A DNA stretch of 36,003 nt from Acetofilamentum sp. (GTDB lineage: Bacteria > Bacteroidota > Bacteroidia > Bacteroidales > JAFGXI01), in contig DYOK01000002.1 in assembly GCA_020720565.1 (NCBI GenBank), forward strand, positions 1-36,003. The letters are read 5' to 3'. Each line of letters starts with the position of its first letter. Position 1 is the first letter of the stretch. The notes beneath the pieces are model-generated. The model was given only the letters and a program-made list of their open reading frames with translations, made no database searches and was not told the origin of the DNA. The position numbers were made by a program, and so were the translations under genes. This document shows positions 7,019-16,204 of the stretch, in pieces.

Positions 7019-10000
7019 GTTGTCGGAATCTTTAAAAATTTTTGATGTCATCTTAGAAATGGCTTCGATAGCTTTTTTAAACAACTCTAAGTATAAAGCC
7101 AAGTAAAGTGAAATTGACAAGAACCAGAGCACAAATAAATTCATCCAGAAAGTGGAAATTTCAAAATTAAAGATTCGTTTAAATGGGGAATAGAAATGTG
7201 CTGTAATAAAGTGTCCTTCGGGGTCTTGATAGATTGGATCTATTTTCTGATATAATCGATTGTCGTATTCGATAATATTGTCGACTACGTTTTTATTACG
7301 TGCTAAATCGGAAAGTGCTTGGTTGAAGTTGTCTTGTTTTAATTTAATAAACAAGTCTTTTCCCTCTTCGGTCGCCTGCATTTTTCGCTTCATCTCATCT
7401 TGTTTCTGGTCGGAGCGCTTCGACACCGCTACATAATAATCTTTAAGTTTCGAAATGTAATCTTTAAGCTTTTTGTTAAGCATCTCGTTGTATGATTCGT
7501 AGCGGATTTTATCCACATCTTTAAATATAAAGTCTTCCGATTTGTCCTTGGTTAAAAAATATAAGTTTTCTTTACTGATCTCGTTACGCAATAATTCAAA
7601 ATTATCGATCATTTCTAATTTGCGTTCCGGTTGCTGATAATAACGATCGATGTTGCCGATTTTGTTTTTGAGATCGGTCAACCAATAGTCTTTCTTATAA
7701 TTGGCATTACTCCCCACTCGGTCAATCTGATAAAATAATCTTTCGTAATCATTTTCTTTATATTGATAGGTAGCTAATGCTTCGTAGGCCCAACGGGCTG
7801 GAATAATTTCGCCGTAGAAAGGGATGGTTCCAGGCTCGGTAATATGCGGGTTCAATTTTTCGAATTTTACCATAATCCCCGATAAAATAATATTGGGAAT
7901 GACCAAGAATGGGATTAAAATGTAGACTGTAATTGCCGTTTTAAAACTATTCGATATATTAAGTCCAAAGAGTATCGAAACCAACCATGAGCTAAACAAA
8001 ACCAACCAATATTGCCAGTACATGCCATTCATCTCGAGAATAAAATGCCCTACAAGTACAAAAAGAAAGGCTTGGATGGCTGATATGACGAGTAAAATGG
8101 CCACTTTCGACATCAAATAACTATTCCAACTTAAATTTAGGAATTCTTCTCGTTTGAGAATAAGTCTGTCTTTGATAATCTCTTCGGCACTTACTGTTAA
8201 ACCTATAAAAATGGCCACAATGACCGACATAAAAATATATACGGGTAAATTGTCGTTGTCGCTAAATAAATAACCTTTCGAAAATTCTGCATTAATATTG
8301 AAGTATTTAATTAAATACGACAAGAAAAAAGACAGAATGGGTGCTTCGAGCAAGTTGATGACCAAATATTGCTTGTTGCTTAGTTTCGAAAGTACATCAC
8401 GTTTGACAAAAACGCTAAATTGCTTAAGTTGATGAGGAACTTTAAATTCGTTTTGCGGTAAATTTCTCGATTGATTGAGTAGTTCGTTTTTGGCAATAAG
8501 TTCAGCTTCGAGATATTTTTGATAATGCGTTGACCAGTCTTGTGGACGTCTTTTTCGGTGAGATGTAATGTTGCCATATTCGTCCAAAACATTGGCCTCT
8601 ACTATATTAAAAACTTGCTCTGGGTTTACGTTACCGCAAATGTGACATTCGGATTCGTTCCAGTTGGCTTGATGCGAGCGGCTTTTGAAATAGATAATCG
8701 AGTCGACTGGGTCGCCCGAATAGATGAGGTACCCGCCGGTATCGAGTATCAACAATCTGTCGAACATTTTGAAAATGTCGGAAGAGGGCTGATGTATGAC
8801 CACATAAATAAGCTTACCTTTTAAAGCAAGCTCTTTAAGTAAGTCCATAATGTTTTCGCTGTCGCGAGACGAAAGACCCGAAGTGGGTTCGTCTAAGAAC
8901 AAGACAGAAGGCTCTCTAATAAGTTCTAAAGCAATATTGAGTCGTTTTCGTTGTCCACCCGAAATCTTTTTATTGAGTGGGTTTCCCACTTTCATATCTC
9001 TAATTTCGTATAAACCAAGGCTTTTCAGCATTGCTACCGTGGCACGTACAATCTGAAATTTTGAATAGTTTCCAAAGCAAAGTTGAGCGTTGAAGTAGAG
9101 ATTTTCGAAAACAGTTAACTCTTCGATTAGCAAATCGTCTTGCGATACAAACCCAATCAGACCTTCGATCAAGTCTTTTTCTCTATGGATATCGATTCCG
9201 TTAATGGTAACACTGCCTTCGGATGGTTGATAATTGCCATTCAATACATTAAGTAATGTCGATTTACCGGCACCACTGGCACCCATTATCCCCACAAGTT
9301 TACCAGTTTCTTCGATAAAACTCATGGGTTGTAGTCCAATTTTGCCACCTTTAAATCGATACACAACATCTTTAACCTCGAGTGTAATCTTATCGTTGTT
9401 TTGCGATTGATTAAAGATGCTCAGAATATCGCTATAATAAATGGGTCTAATTTTGGGGTTGCGAATCGAAGCACCAGGGTTGATGACATAAACTTTGTCG
9501 GGTTGCATCAACTGTCCATTGATATAAAGCTCTTTTGCATTCAGGTAACGCATCAAGAACATGCCCGAGGCTTTGATGTGATAGACACGAATCTGTCCAT
9601 CGAGACCCGGCGATTGAACGTGTACAACTTTGTCGTGTGCCAGTTTGACATCGCCATCGATAAAACACATACGCGACGAATTCGGTATCTTATCGAAAGA
9701 GTAGACTACAAATGCTTTGAGGCGAACATATTCATCTTCGGGGATATAAAAAGAATCGCTTACAATATATACAAATTCGAGTTCTTGTTCAGTAACTTCG
9801 CCAACGTCATCTTTTATAAATTCGAGCAAACGAAGTAAAACAATCACCTTTTGTTTTAATGTCAGCTCCTGATTAATTTCGGAACAAATTTTTAAAACTT
9901 TAACCGAGCTAAGGGCTAAGCTAGTATTGGGATTGTGGGTTTTCTTTTTTTGATATTCGCTATAGTATTTTTGAAAAACACTGATATAATCGTTAACTAA

Positions 10001-10123
10001 ATCGATATTGAGTTGTTGCAAGAGGAATTGCTTAACGACTTCTTCGCGTTCTTCGTAGTTGCTCTCAGGCCGAGCAATTACAGCAAAAAGTTGCATTAAT
10101 GCTTTTAATATCCTCTCACTCAT
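7016..10123 (-). CDS. ABCG-type ABC transporter with N-terminal TerB-like and FHA-like regions
   Basis: A 1035-residue fusion. Residues 1-140 are all-helical and resemble a TerB/tellurite-resistance-like domain (ALMQLFAVIARPES, EEREEVVKQFL). Residues about 150-240 look like a degenerate FHA-type beta domain (ELYINGQLMQPDKVYVINPG). The ATPase follows: Walker A GASGAGKS (281-288), Q-loop Gln328, signature ISGGQRKR (387-394), Walker B VLFLDEP (407-413), H-loop His444. A CxxC (Cys493, Cys496) follows the ATPase. The permease has ABC-2-type helices from about 583 to 760, then a hydrophilic, charged insert of about 200 residues before a final helix near 1000-1020. ATPase-before-permease order is that of ABCG half-transporters. 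Substrate unknown. Last gene of a three-gene operon. Confidence 0.88.
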   Translation of the reverse strand: MSERILKALMQLFAVIARPESNYEEREEVVKQFLLQQLNIDLVNDYISVFQKYYSEYQKKKTHNPNTSLALSSVKVLKICSEINQELTLKQKVIVLLRLLEFIKDDVGEVTEQELEFVYIVSDSFYIPEDEYVRLKAFVVYSFDKIPNSSRMCFIDGDVKLAHDKVVHVQSPGLDGQIRVYHIKASGMFLMRYLNAKELYINGQLMQPDKVYVINPGASIRNPKIRPIYYSDILSIFNQSQNNDKITLEVKDVVYRFKGGKIGLQPMSFIEETGKLVGIMGASGAGKSTLLNVLNGNYQPSEGSVTINGIDIHREKDLIEGLIGFVSQDDLLIEELTVFENLYFNAQLCFGNYSKFQIVRATVAMLKSLGLYEIRDMKVGNPLNKKISGGQRKRLNIALELIREPSVLFLDEPTSGLSSRDSENIMDLLKELALKGKLIYVVIHQPSSDIFKMFDRLLILDTGGYLIYSGDPVDSIIYFKSRSHQANWNESECHICGNVNPEQVFNIVEANVLDEYGNITSHRKRRPQDWSTHYQKYLEAELIAKNELLNQSRNLPQNEFKVPHQLKQFSVFVKRDVLSKLSNKQYLVINLLEAPILSFFLSYLIKYFNINAEFSKGYLFSDNDNLPVYIFMSVIVAIFIGLTVSAEEIIKDRLILKREEFLNLSWNSYLMSKVAILLVISAIQAFLFVLVGHFILEMNGMYWQYWLVLFSSWLVSILFGLNISNSFKTAITVYILIPFLVIPNIILSGIMVKFEKLNPHITEPGTIPFYGEIIPARWAYEALATYQYKENDYERLFYQIDRVGSNANYKKDYWLTDLKNKIGNIDRYYQQPERKLEMIDNFELLRNEISKENLYFLTKDKSEDFIFKDVDKIRYESYNEMLNKKLKDYISKLKDYYVAVSKRSDQKQDEMKRKMQATEEGKDLFIKLKQDNFNQALSDLARNKNVVDNIIEYDNRLYQKIDPIYQDPEGHFITAHFYSPFKRIFNFEISTFWMNLFVLWFLSISLYLALYLELFKKAIEAISKMTSKIFKDSDN

Positions 10124-10211
10124 TTAGTTAAATTGATCATCAATAAATAATTGGGTTTTGGGCTTGTGAACATTTAAACAAACTGTGTTTAATATTCAAA
10201 AGATGCGATAA

Positions 10212-10637
10212 CTATTGTTTAAAACCAATTTGCAAAAATGCAAAACCAGATTGGTTGGCAGTGGTTCCAATCAACTCGGCTTCGATGACTAAATTGATGG
10301 TGTTTTTAATTTTAAAATCCCAATATGGCGAGTTTTGAAAATCTCGATTGGTAAAAATTAAATTTCGATCTTTATCATATACAGAAAACACAAGATTGCC
10401 TTCGGTTGTACCACTACAAGCCGCAATTCGGTACGTGCTGCCGCCATAAAATGTGACATTAAACTCTGCCAATTCGTCGTTCTTTAGTAGGGCTCTATAT
10501 TCTTGACCATCCGAAACAAAAGGCGGTATGATGTAGTTGTCGCACATTTTTATGGTTTTGTCTACTTGAGCCTCAACAAAGTTGTTAAAGGTCAATAACA
10601 CAATCAATAAACTTAAAATTCTCAATGCGTGGTTCAT
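10212..10637 (-). CDS. Secreted protein of unknown function, ABC operon
   Basis: A 141-residue protein with a signal peptide ending at VEAQ (about residue 24). The mature part is short and beta-rich, with FNVTFYGGSTYRIAACSG and a C-terminal GFAFLQIGF, and two cysteines (in KMCDN and AACSG) that could form a disulfide. The layout resembles small bacterial pre-peptidase-like sandwich domains, but I would not name a family. It lies 11 nt downstream of the lipoprotein gene and 88 nt upstream of the TerB-ABCG gene, so the three are probably transcribed together and may act in one envelope process. Confidence 0.75.
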   Translation of the reverse strand: MNHALRILSLLIVLLTFNNFVEAQVDKTIKMCDNYIIPPFVSDGQEYRALLKNDELAEFNVTFYGGSTYRIAACSGTTEGNLVFSVYDKDRNLIFTNRDFQNSPYWDFKIKNTINLVIEAELIGTTANQSGFAFLQIGFKQ

Positions 10638-10648
10638 TATCGAAAGAT

Positions 10649-11554
10649 TTATTCTGTAACGTTATTTCTAATTTTAAAGATTCGGTCTGTAATCATGTTG
10701 ACATGCTCAGGATTCATCAACAAATTTGATCGGCTATTTATAGTGGTTATCTTGTTTTTGGCATCGGTAACGGGTTCTTCGTACACATACTCAACTTCGA
10801 TACCGTCGTAAATATAGGCTAAATCGATAAGGGAGTCGACCAATTCGCCGTATGAGTTCGAGGTGTTGTAATATGGCGACAAAATTTTGATCAGATTGTC
10901 GAGCGGATATTTTTGATCGCCCAAACGTTGAATGACTTCTTTGTTTTGGGTTTCTTGTGCTACTTGTGCTAAAAAGTACAAGCTTTCGACCCAACCGCCT
11001 GTAAGAATCAGTACACCAATATCTTGTCGGTTATTGTCTTTGAGATATTTGTCGGTATTACGATAGGCTTTCGACAAAATGTGCAACAAAGAGTCTTCGT
11101 TACCCATGTTGTTTTCGATTCGTTTAATCGTATTTTGGTCGAAGCTATTCGACAATTGTAACTCGTCGGTTGTAATTTTGACAGTTGCAAAGTATTTTCC
11201 AGCTTCTGGAATTTGATTGTTCATGTTCAAATAAGCTAAATCGGCACCATAGACACCCAAATTGAGCGCTTTTTTAAAGTTGTCGGTATAGTTATTTGAA
11301 TTCGAAGTCGGATTCATGAGCGAAGCATTGTATTCAATTTTAAGTTTTTTCATTAAAATTGAAATCTCGTATGGCGAAGGAACACTAAAAAGCGTGTTGT
11401 CGAACTTATAAATTTGAGTTGCCGACGAATCAATTTCGCTTAGAACCTCTGATTCGATAGATTCTCCTTTGTTGTTATTTTCTGTATTACAGGAAGTTAT
11501 GATGGCTGTTGCAAACAGAATGACCGAAAATGTTTTAATGTAATGATTTCTCAT
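10649..11554 (-). CDS. Putative lipoprotein of unknown function, ABC operon
   Basis: A 301-residue lipoprotein: signal segment SVILFATAIITSC with the lipobox cysteine at residue 22, then an acidic/Asn-rich linker (NTENNNKGES) as is common for exported Bacteroidota lipoproteins. The mature part is predicted helical (IKRIENNMGNEDSLLHILSKAY, GVLILTGGWVESLYFLAQVA). No catalytic motif is seen. First gene of the set 10649 - 10212 - 7016, with 11- and 88-nt gaps. Nothing in the sequence tells its partner, but association with a TerB-ABCG transporter suggests an accessory or sensor role at the membrane. Confidence 0.78.
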   Translation of the reverse strand: MRNHYIKTFSVILFATAIITSCNTENNNKGESIESEVLSEIDSSATQIYKFDNTLFSVPSPYEISILMKKLKIEYNASLMNPTSNSNNYTDNFKKALNLGVYGADLAYLNMNNQIPEAGKYFATVKITTDELQLSNSFDQNTIKRIENNMGNEDSLLHILSKAYRNTDKYLKDNNRQDIGVLILTGGWVESLYFLAQVAQETQNKEVIQRLGDQKYPLDNLIKILSPYYNTSNSYGELVDSLIDLAYIYDGIEVEYVYEEPVTDAKNKITTINSRSNLLMNPEHVNMITDRIFKIRNNVTE

Positions 11555-11606
11555 AGAGTGAAATTATTTATTGCAAGAAAGAAATTTTTTATCACTTTTC
11601 AAACTT

Positions 11607-12872
11607 TTAGCCTTTGATTTTGTATCCTTTTACAGAATAAAAATATATTACCATGTATATAGGCACCAACAAAGCATACGCTTGTTGCGAATTAAAACGG
11701 TCGGAGCACGCGCCCCATAGCAAAGGGAGCAAGGCTCCGCCAGATATCGACATAATCAAAATTGCTGAGGCTTTGGGTACTTTATTACCTAAGCCAGCCA
11801 GCGCCAAAGGCCAAATTGCTGGCCAAACTAATGCGTTGGAAATTCCAAGTAAGGCAATAAATAAGACCGAATATATACCCTGTGTAAATATGGCTAACAA
11901 GGTAAACGTTACGCCTAAGATTGCCGAGTAACTTAAGGCTTTTCTTTGGCTCAACCATCTGGGAATTAATATAATACCTATCAAATATCCGATTAGCATG
12001 CCCATCATGGTAAGACTTGTGAAAAGTTTAGCCTTTTCAAGACTAAAACCTAAACTTTGTCCATATTGAATGATGGTATCGCCCGCAATTACTTCTGCAC
12101 CCACATAGAAGAATAAACTTAAGGCACCAAACCATAAATTTTTGTGCGACCAAATCGAAGTATTATCGACAATCTCGATATTGGAATTATTGTTTTCGCT
12201 TTCTCTATTGACTTCGGGCAAATGGATTATTCGTATAGCGATACCTACTAATGCAAGAACAATGGCCATAAAAATATATGGTACAACCACTCTTTCGGCT
12301 AATCCATCGAGTATGGTTGTGCGTTCGAGTTCGCTTAATTTCGATAAGCTTTCGAAAAGCTGCGTATCGCCTTGCTTAACAACGAAATATGCCAAAACCA
12401 ATGGTGCAATTGCACCTGCAATTTTATTAGCTACACCCATCATGCTGATTCTTTTGGCGGCGGATTCTATAGGTCCTAAAATGGTAATATACGGGTTGAC
12501 CGCAGTTTGTAATAAAGCCATTCCACTACCTAAAATAAACAATCCAGCTAGAAATAAAATATATTCACGCGTGTAGGCTGCGGGTATAAAAACCAAAGCA
12601 CCTAGTGCCATAATCCACAAGGCTAACGACATCCCATTTCTAAAGCCCGTTCGTTGTAACACCAATGCGGCTGGAAGTGCCATAATGGTATATGAGATGT
12701 AAAATGCAAATGTGACTAAAAGTGCCGAAAATGTTGTTAATTCGCAGGCTTGCTTTAAATAAGGAATGAGTAAACCATTGAGCCATGTAATAAAACCCAA
12801 GATAAAAAACAAGCCCCCAATGGTCAATAAAGCCCAGATATTAGAATTTTCTTGTGTGCTTTTGTTTGTCAT
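11607..12872 (-). CDS. Sugar MFS transporter (FucP/GluP family)
   Basis: A 421-residue protein with about 12 membrane helices, of the fucose/glucose-galactose:H+ symporter family. Typical features are the N-terminal GLLIPYLKQACELTTFSALLVTFAFYISY, the block LLQTAVNPYITILGPIESAAKR, and GVANKIAGAIAPLVLAYF with the central charged loop (about 180-235). Subfamily signatures resemble the glucose/galactose branch (GluP-like) rather than fucose-specific FucP, but the substrate cannot be fixed from sequence alone. No sugar-catabolic gene is adjacent; trmB lies upstream across a dispersed-element copy. Confidence 0.9.
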   Translation of the reverse strand: MTNKSTQENSNIWALLTIGGLFFILGFITWLNGLLIPYLKQACELTTFSALLVTFAFYISYTIMALPAALVLQRTGFRNGMSLALWIMALGALVFIPAAYTREYILFLAGLFILGSGMALLQTAVNPYITILGPIESAAKRISMMGVANKIAGAIAPLVLAYFVVKQGDTQLFESLSKLSELERTTILDGLAERVVVPYIFMAIVLALVGIAIRIIHLPEVNRESENNNSNIEIVDNTSIWSHKNLWFGALSLFFYVGAEVIAGDTIIQYGQSLGFSLEKAKLFTSLTMMGMLIGYLIGIILIPRWLSQRKALSYSAILGVTFTLLAIFTQGIYSVLFIALLGISNALVWPAIWPLALAGLGNKVPKASAILIMSISGGALLPLLWGACSDRFNSQQAYALLVPIYMVIYFYSVKGYKIKG

Positions 12873-12981
12873 TTGTGTATGAAGTTTAGTGATAATATTG
12901 TATTATTTTAACGAGTGAACTGAGGAAATATTTGTCGATGAATTTGTATTAGGGGCTATTTTGTAATGTCTATGTATTATT

Positions 12982-13059
12982 CATAATTTAAAGCCGTATT
13001 TATTAAGCTAAAATGTTGAAAAATTGCAAGTTAAAAAAAAGAGTAGGTCGAAGACCTTA
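12982..13059 (-). repeat. Dispersed stop-anchored element, copy at the trmB stop
   Basis: One of the best copies. The trmB stop TAA opens TAAGGTCTTCGACCTACTC with an intact palindrome, then a T run and AACTTGC. At about 49 nt comes TTAGCTTAATAAATACGGC and TTTAAATTATG, co-linear with the manC copy. Confidence 0.75.
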
Positions 13060-13818
13060 ATTTGTAAGCTTCGAAACCTTCACTTTGTGTTCAGTTGGGG
13101 CTTTTGCTTTAGCATTTTCGAATGCTAATTCGTCAAATTCGGCGTCTTCTAAATGCTTTTTGCCTAATTCAAATGACAAAAAATGAATGGGTTCATTTCG
13201 CATGGTAAACAAGGACTCATAATAGGTTTCAATTTTTAAAACTTCGGCTAGTGATTCTAGCTTGTGGATATCGTTTAACGCTTGGTTAATCGGTATTTGG
13301 TTGTGTTCAGCAACGGCTTTGGTGTAAAAAAAGAGCTTTGCAGAATCGGTTTTTAAATTAACAGAGCCGCCATTGGTTAGAATTTCCGCATACGAATTCA
13401 GAAAACTCGGAAAGGTTAAGCGTTTGTTTCTTTTTTTATTTTGAGGATCTGGAAAAGTGATCCAAATCTCGGAAACCTCGTCAGTAGAAAAAAGACCTTT
13501 GATAAAGTCGACGCGTGAGCGAACAAAAGCGACATTGCTCAATTTGTTTTTTAGGGCGTAGCTTGCTCCGACCCAAAATCGAGCCCCCTTGACATCAATT
13601 CCTATAAAATTTCGGTTTGGATATAATTCTGCTAGTCCAACAGTATATTCCCCTTTTCCGCAACCTAGCTCAATGGTGATGGGATTCGAATTACCAAAAA
13701 ATTCTTTCCAACGACCTTTCAACTCAAAAGTTCCTTGGGCAACTTCTTCGAAAGCAGGTTCTACAACATGAGGAAAAGTTTTATTTTCGGCAAATCGTTT
13801 AAGCTTATTTTTGGTCAT
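13057..13818 (-). CDS. trmB: tRNA (guanine-N7-)-methyltransferase
   Basis: A 253-residue SAM-dependent enzyme that makes m7G46 in the tRNA variable loop. Motif I is ELGCGKGEYTVGLAE (about 51-65), followed by NRNFIGIDVKGARFWVGA and by the family motif ITFPDPQNKKRNKRLTFPSFL (WxxFPDPWxKxRHxKRR equivalent), in which the Asp is catalytic. The C-terminal region includes TNGGSVNLKTDSAKLFFYT. Length is normal with a short extra C-terminal tail (DEFDELAFENAKAKAPTEHK, low complexity). Its TAA stop doubles as the start of a repeat head. Confidence 0.95.
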   Translation of the reverse strand: MTKNKLKRFAENKTFPHVVEPAFEEVAQGTFELKGRWKEFFGNSNPITIELGCGKGEYTVGLAELYPNRNFIGIDVKGARFWVGASYALKNKLSNVAFVRSRVDFIKGLFSTDEVSEIWITFPDPQNKKRNKRLTFPSFLNSYAEILTNGGSVNLKTDSAKLFFYTKAVAEHNQIPINQALNDIHKLESLAEVLKIETYYESLFTMRNEPIHFLSFELGKKHLEDAEFDELAFENAKAKAPTEHKVKVSKLTN

Positions 13819-13838
13819 AAGTTTAATGGTATTGATGT

Positions 13839-13862
13839 AATAAAATATTAGGATATTTTATT
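13839..13862. other. AT-rich hairpin between gldH and trmB
   Basis: AATAAAATAT and ATATTTTATT are perfect 10-bp inverted arms around TAGG. It lies in the 132-bp gap between the gldH stop and the trmB start. It may act as a weak terminator or mRNA stabiliser; no T run follows. Confidence 0.5.
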
Positions 13863-13950
13863 GTCGTAATGTGCAGATATTTATTTTATTGTGTATTTTT
13901 TTTGTTTCGAATACTTGGATTCAGCTTAAAATATGGGATGTTTTTTTTTA

Positions 13951-14421
13951 CTAATTAGTAGGCGTAAATTCTTTGAACTTGATTCCTAGATTTTCGAAAT
14001 TTATCAAATTTGAATCGCGCATGGCTTGATAAAAAGTCAGTTTATAAGTCCCTAAAATTGGCAATTTAATATTTTGGCGGTATACCAATTCTTGATGTAT
14101 CGATTCGCCTGATACTTTTCCATACCATTCGCCGATTGGGTTCGACAAAATGCATTCTATGGTGTCGCGGTATGTGAATTTTTTCGGATCTTCGATATCG
14201 ACAAACAAAAAGATATTGTTATAAGCATATGTTTTGCTATATTTTAAATTAAGAAACAAATTGTAGCTCAAACTGCTGTCTTTATTTTCAAAGTCAAAAG
14301 AAACGGGTTCATTATACGACCATCCTTTGGATTCAATCGACTTGTCCTGTTCAAAAAAAGTTGTAGGACCACAAGCGTTTAAAAACCATAAACTTACCAA
14401 TAAAACGAATGCCTTCTTCAT
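13951..14421 (-). CDS. gldH: Gliding motility lipoprotein GldH
   Basis: A 156-residue lipoprotein: signal peptide MKKAFVLLVSLWFLNAC with lipobox Cys17. The mature domain has FFEQDKSIESKGWSYNEPVSFDFE and the later YRDTIECILSNPIGEWYGKVSGES, characteristic of GldH. GldH is one of the lipoproteins needed for gliding in Flavobacterium, but homologues occur in many non-gliding Bacteroidota, so motility cannot be inferred. The gene starts 5 nt after the ricT stop, the usual ricT-gldH pair. Confidence 0.92.
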   Translation of the reverse strand: MKKAFVLLVSLWFLNACGPTTFFEQDKSIESKGWSYNEPVSFDFENKDSSLSYNLFLNLKYSKTYAYNNIFLFVDIEDPKKFTYRDTIECILSNPIGEWYGKVSGESIHQELVYRQNIKLPILGTYKLTFYQAMRDSNLINFENLGIKFKEFTPTN

Positions 14422-14426
14422 CGTCG

Positions 14427-15869
14427 CTAAGAATTTGGTGGAGTAGGCGTTTGTGGTGGATTTTTTGGTCCTTCGCTTTGACCTTCGCGCTGGTGATTTG
14501 GTCTGCGGTTGTCGCCATGGCGCTGCCCTTGACCTTTATGTCGATTAAAATGAACTTCTGGTTTTTGTCCATTTTGAGGCTCAATACGTTGTTCGTTTTT
14601 TTGATCTTGCCTAGGCTTTTGATTGCTTTGGCTTTGTTGTACGGGCTTGTTTTGAGGGGTTTGCTCGCGTGTTTCGCTTGACTTAACACTTACATCTGGT
14701 GATTTTTCGGCCGAATTTGGAGTAAATTCTCTTCGTTCGCCACCTCTATTTTTGTGTCGAGGATTGGGCTTGCGTTTCGGCTTGTCGAAACGTGTCAAGC
14801 TATCTTGACCTACAATATTGGAATAGTCCGGTTCTGGCTTGGCTTTTATGCTGCCTTCTTCGATGTCGTTTAACGATTTAACTTTTTTACCAGATTTGTT
14901 TAACGAAATAATTTCTTTAACTCGTTCGACTTTTATTGGGGTTAAATTGACAGCAGATTGCGGATTGAACGAATACCACATAATGCCTTGAAGCACATCC
15001 GATTTCTGATAATAGGCTGGCCCGTCGTCGGTATCTAAAATTACATTGGTGTCGGGGAATTGTTTACGTGCATCTTTGTACACATCGACTTCGAAATTTA
15101 AGCAACATTTTAGTTTGCCACATTGCCCAGCAAGTTTTTGTGGATTTAACGACATTTCTTGGTCGCGGGCTGCATTAGTCGAAACCGAATTGAAATTGGT
15201 TAACCAACCAGAGCAACATAACTCACGGCCGCAAGAGCCTATTCCACCAATACGACCAGCTTCTTGACGAGCCCCAATTTGTCGCATCTCAATTCTGATT
15301 TTAAACTCGTCGGCTAAGTGTTTGATAAGCTGTCTAAAATCGACGCGCTCGTCGGCAATGTAATAGAAAATTGCTTTTGTTTTGTCGCCTTGAAACTCGA
15401 CATCTCCAATTTTCATGTCTAAATTAAGCTCTCGAGCCAATACTCTGGAGCGTAACATGGTTATCTCTTCGAGTTTCTGTGCGGCTTCCCATTTCTCGAT
15501 ATCGAGGGGTTTGGCCTTGCGATAAATTTTTTTAAATTCGTTTTCGCGAGTGCCTGTTTTGGTGATTTGTTCTTTGACCAAAGGGCCAACCATCGACACC
15601 ACCCCAATATCGTGCCCAGGGCTTGATTCTACAGCTACTACGTCGCCTTGTACCAACTTAAGTTGATTGACATTCTGGAAAAACCCTTTTCGTGTGTTTT
15701 TAAATCGAATCTCAACTAAATCGTCGGTTGGATAGTGTTGATGTAAATCGATTAACCAGTCGTGAACGTTTAGTTTGTTGAGGCTGGCCGAAGCGCATTG
15801 ATATCTTGGTGAATTGTCATCGTTTTCTATAGTAAAGCAGCCTCTATGTTGGCTGTTGCAACATCCCAT
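14427..15869 (-). CDS. ricT: PSP1 domain protein RicT (iron-sulfur regulatory complex subunit-like)
   Basis: A 480-residue protein. The PSP1 domain spans about 30-330. Conserved cysteines are Cys213, 218 and 219 (GSCGRELCC) and Cys250, 255 and 256 (QCGKLKCC), ligands of iron-sulfur clusters in the RicA-RicF-RicT complex of Bacillus, which promotes mRNA maturation by RNase Y. An extra Cys-rich start (GCCNSQHRGCF) is typical of the Bacteroidota forms. From about residue 340 the tail is disordered, basic and rich in Gln, Pro, Asn and His, and could bind RNA. The first gene of the ricT-gldH unit, with a promoter about 110 nt upstream. Confidence 0.92.
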   Translation of the reverse strand: MGCCNSQHRGCFTIENDDNSPRYQCASASLNKLNVHDWLIDLHQHYPTDDLVEIRFKNTRKGFFQNVNQLKLVQGDVVAVESSPGHDIGVVSMVGPLVKEQITKTGTRENEFKKIYRKAKPLDIEKWEAAQKLEEITMLRSRVLARELNLDMKIGDVEFQGDKTKAIFYYIADERVDFRQLIKHLADEFKIRIEMRQIGARQEAGRIGGIGSCGRELCCSGWLTNFNSVSTNAARDQEMSLNPQKLAGQCGKLKCCLNFEVDVYKDARKQFPDTNVILDTDDGPAYYQKSDVLQGIMWYSFNPQSAVNLTPIKVERVKEIISLNKSGKKVKSLNDIEEGSIKAKPEPDYSNIVGQDSLTRFDKPKRKPNPRHKNRGGERREFTPNSAEKSPDVSVKSSETREQTPQNKPVQQSQSNQKPRQDQKNEQRIEPQNGQKPEVHFNRHKGQGQRHGDNRRPNHQREGQSEGPKNPPQTPTPPNS

Positions 15870-15977
15870 TTTCTAATTTTTAATGTATTACACATGCCCC
15901 TTGCGGGTATATCTCGATTGAGTGGCTTTGTTTTTAGAATGTGTCTTAATAAATTCTAAAGTACCACTCATAACCTG

Positions 15978-15985
15978 CAAAGTTA
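15978..15985 (-). promoter_or_regulatory. Putative -7 box of ricT-gldH
   Basis: On the minus strand TAACTTTG fits TAnnTTTG; the -33 element is poor. It would give a leader of about 105 nt. The 335-bp gap between ricT and tsaD otherwise holds the tsaD promoter, a possible decayed element head (TTAAGGACTTCGAA on the minus strand, 16114-16127), and nothing else recognisable. Confidence 0.4.
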
Positions 15986-16154
15986 ATCATTCTTAATAAT
16001 TAAAGCAGGTGTTTGCTGTAAATTTAGTTTCTTAGGGATTGGGCCTTTTTTTTGATATTTGCATAACTAATTGTATATTAAGTTCATGTATTAAAAAGAT
16101 ATGTGATTGTTTTTTTCGAAGTCCTTAATTCACTCAGGAGTGCTTAATTTACTT

Positions 16155-16162
16155 TAATTTTG
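16155..16162 (+). promoter_or_regulatory. Putative -7 box of tsaD
   Basis: TAATTTTG fits TAnnTTTG and is about 42 nt from the tsaD ATG. No good -33 TTTG at the right spacing. Confidence 0.4.
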
Positions 16163-16204
16163 TAAAGTCAAAACACATTTTTGTCAAAACTGCTAAAATA
16201 ATTC

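Noticed and set aside
14351..14689. Long alternative frames on both strands across the end of ricT.
   Set aside because: They overlap the clear ricT coding tail and gldH; the low-complexity sequence produces spurious open frames.
16108..16130. TTAAGGACTTCGAA (minus strand) upstream of tsaD as another element copy.
   Set aside because: The second palindromic arm is absent and the body aligns only weakly; noted as tentative and not counted.
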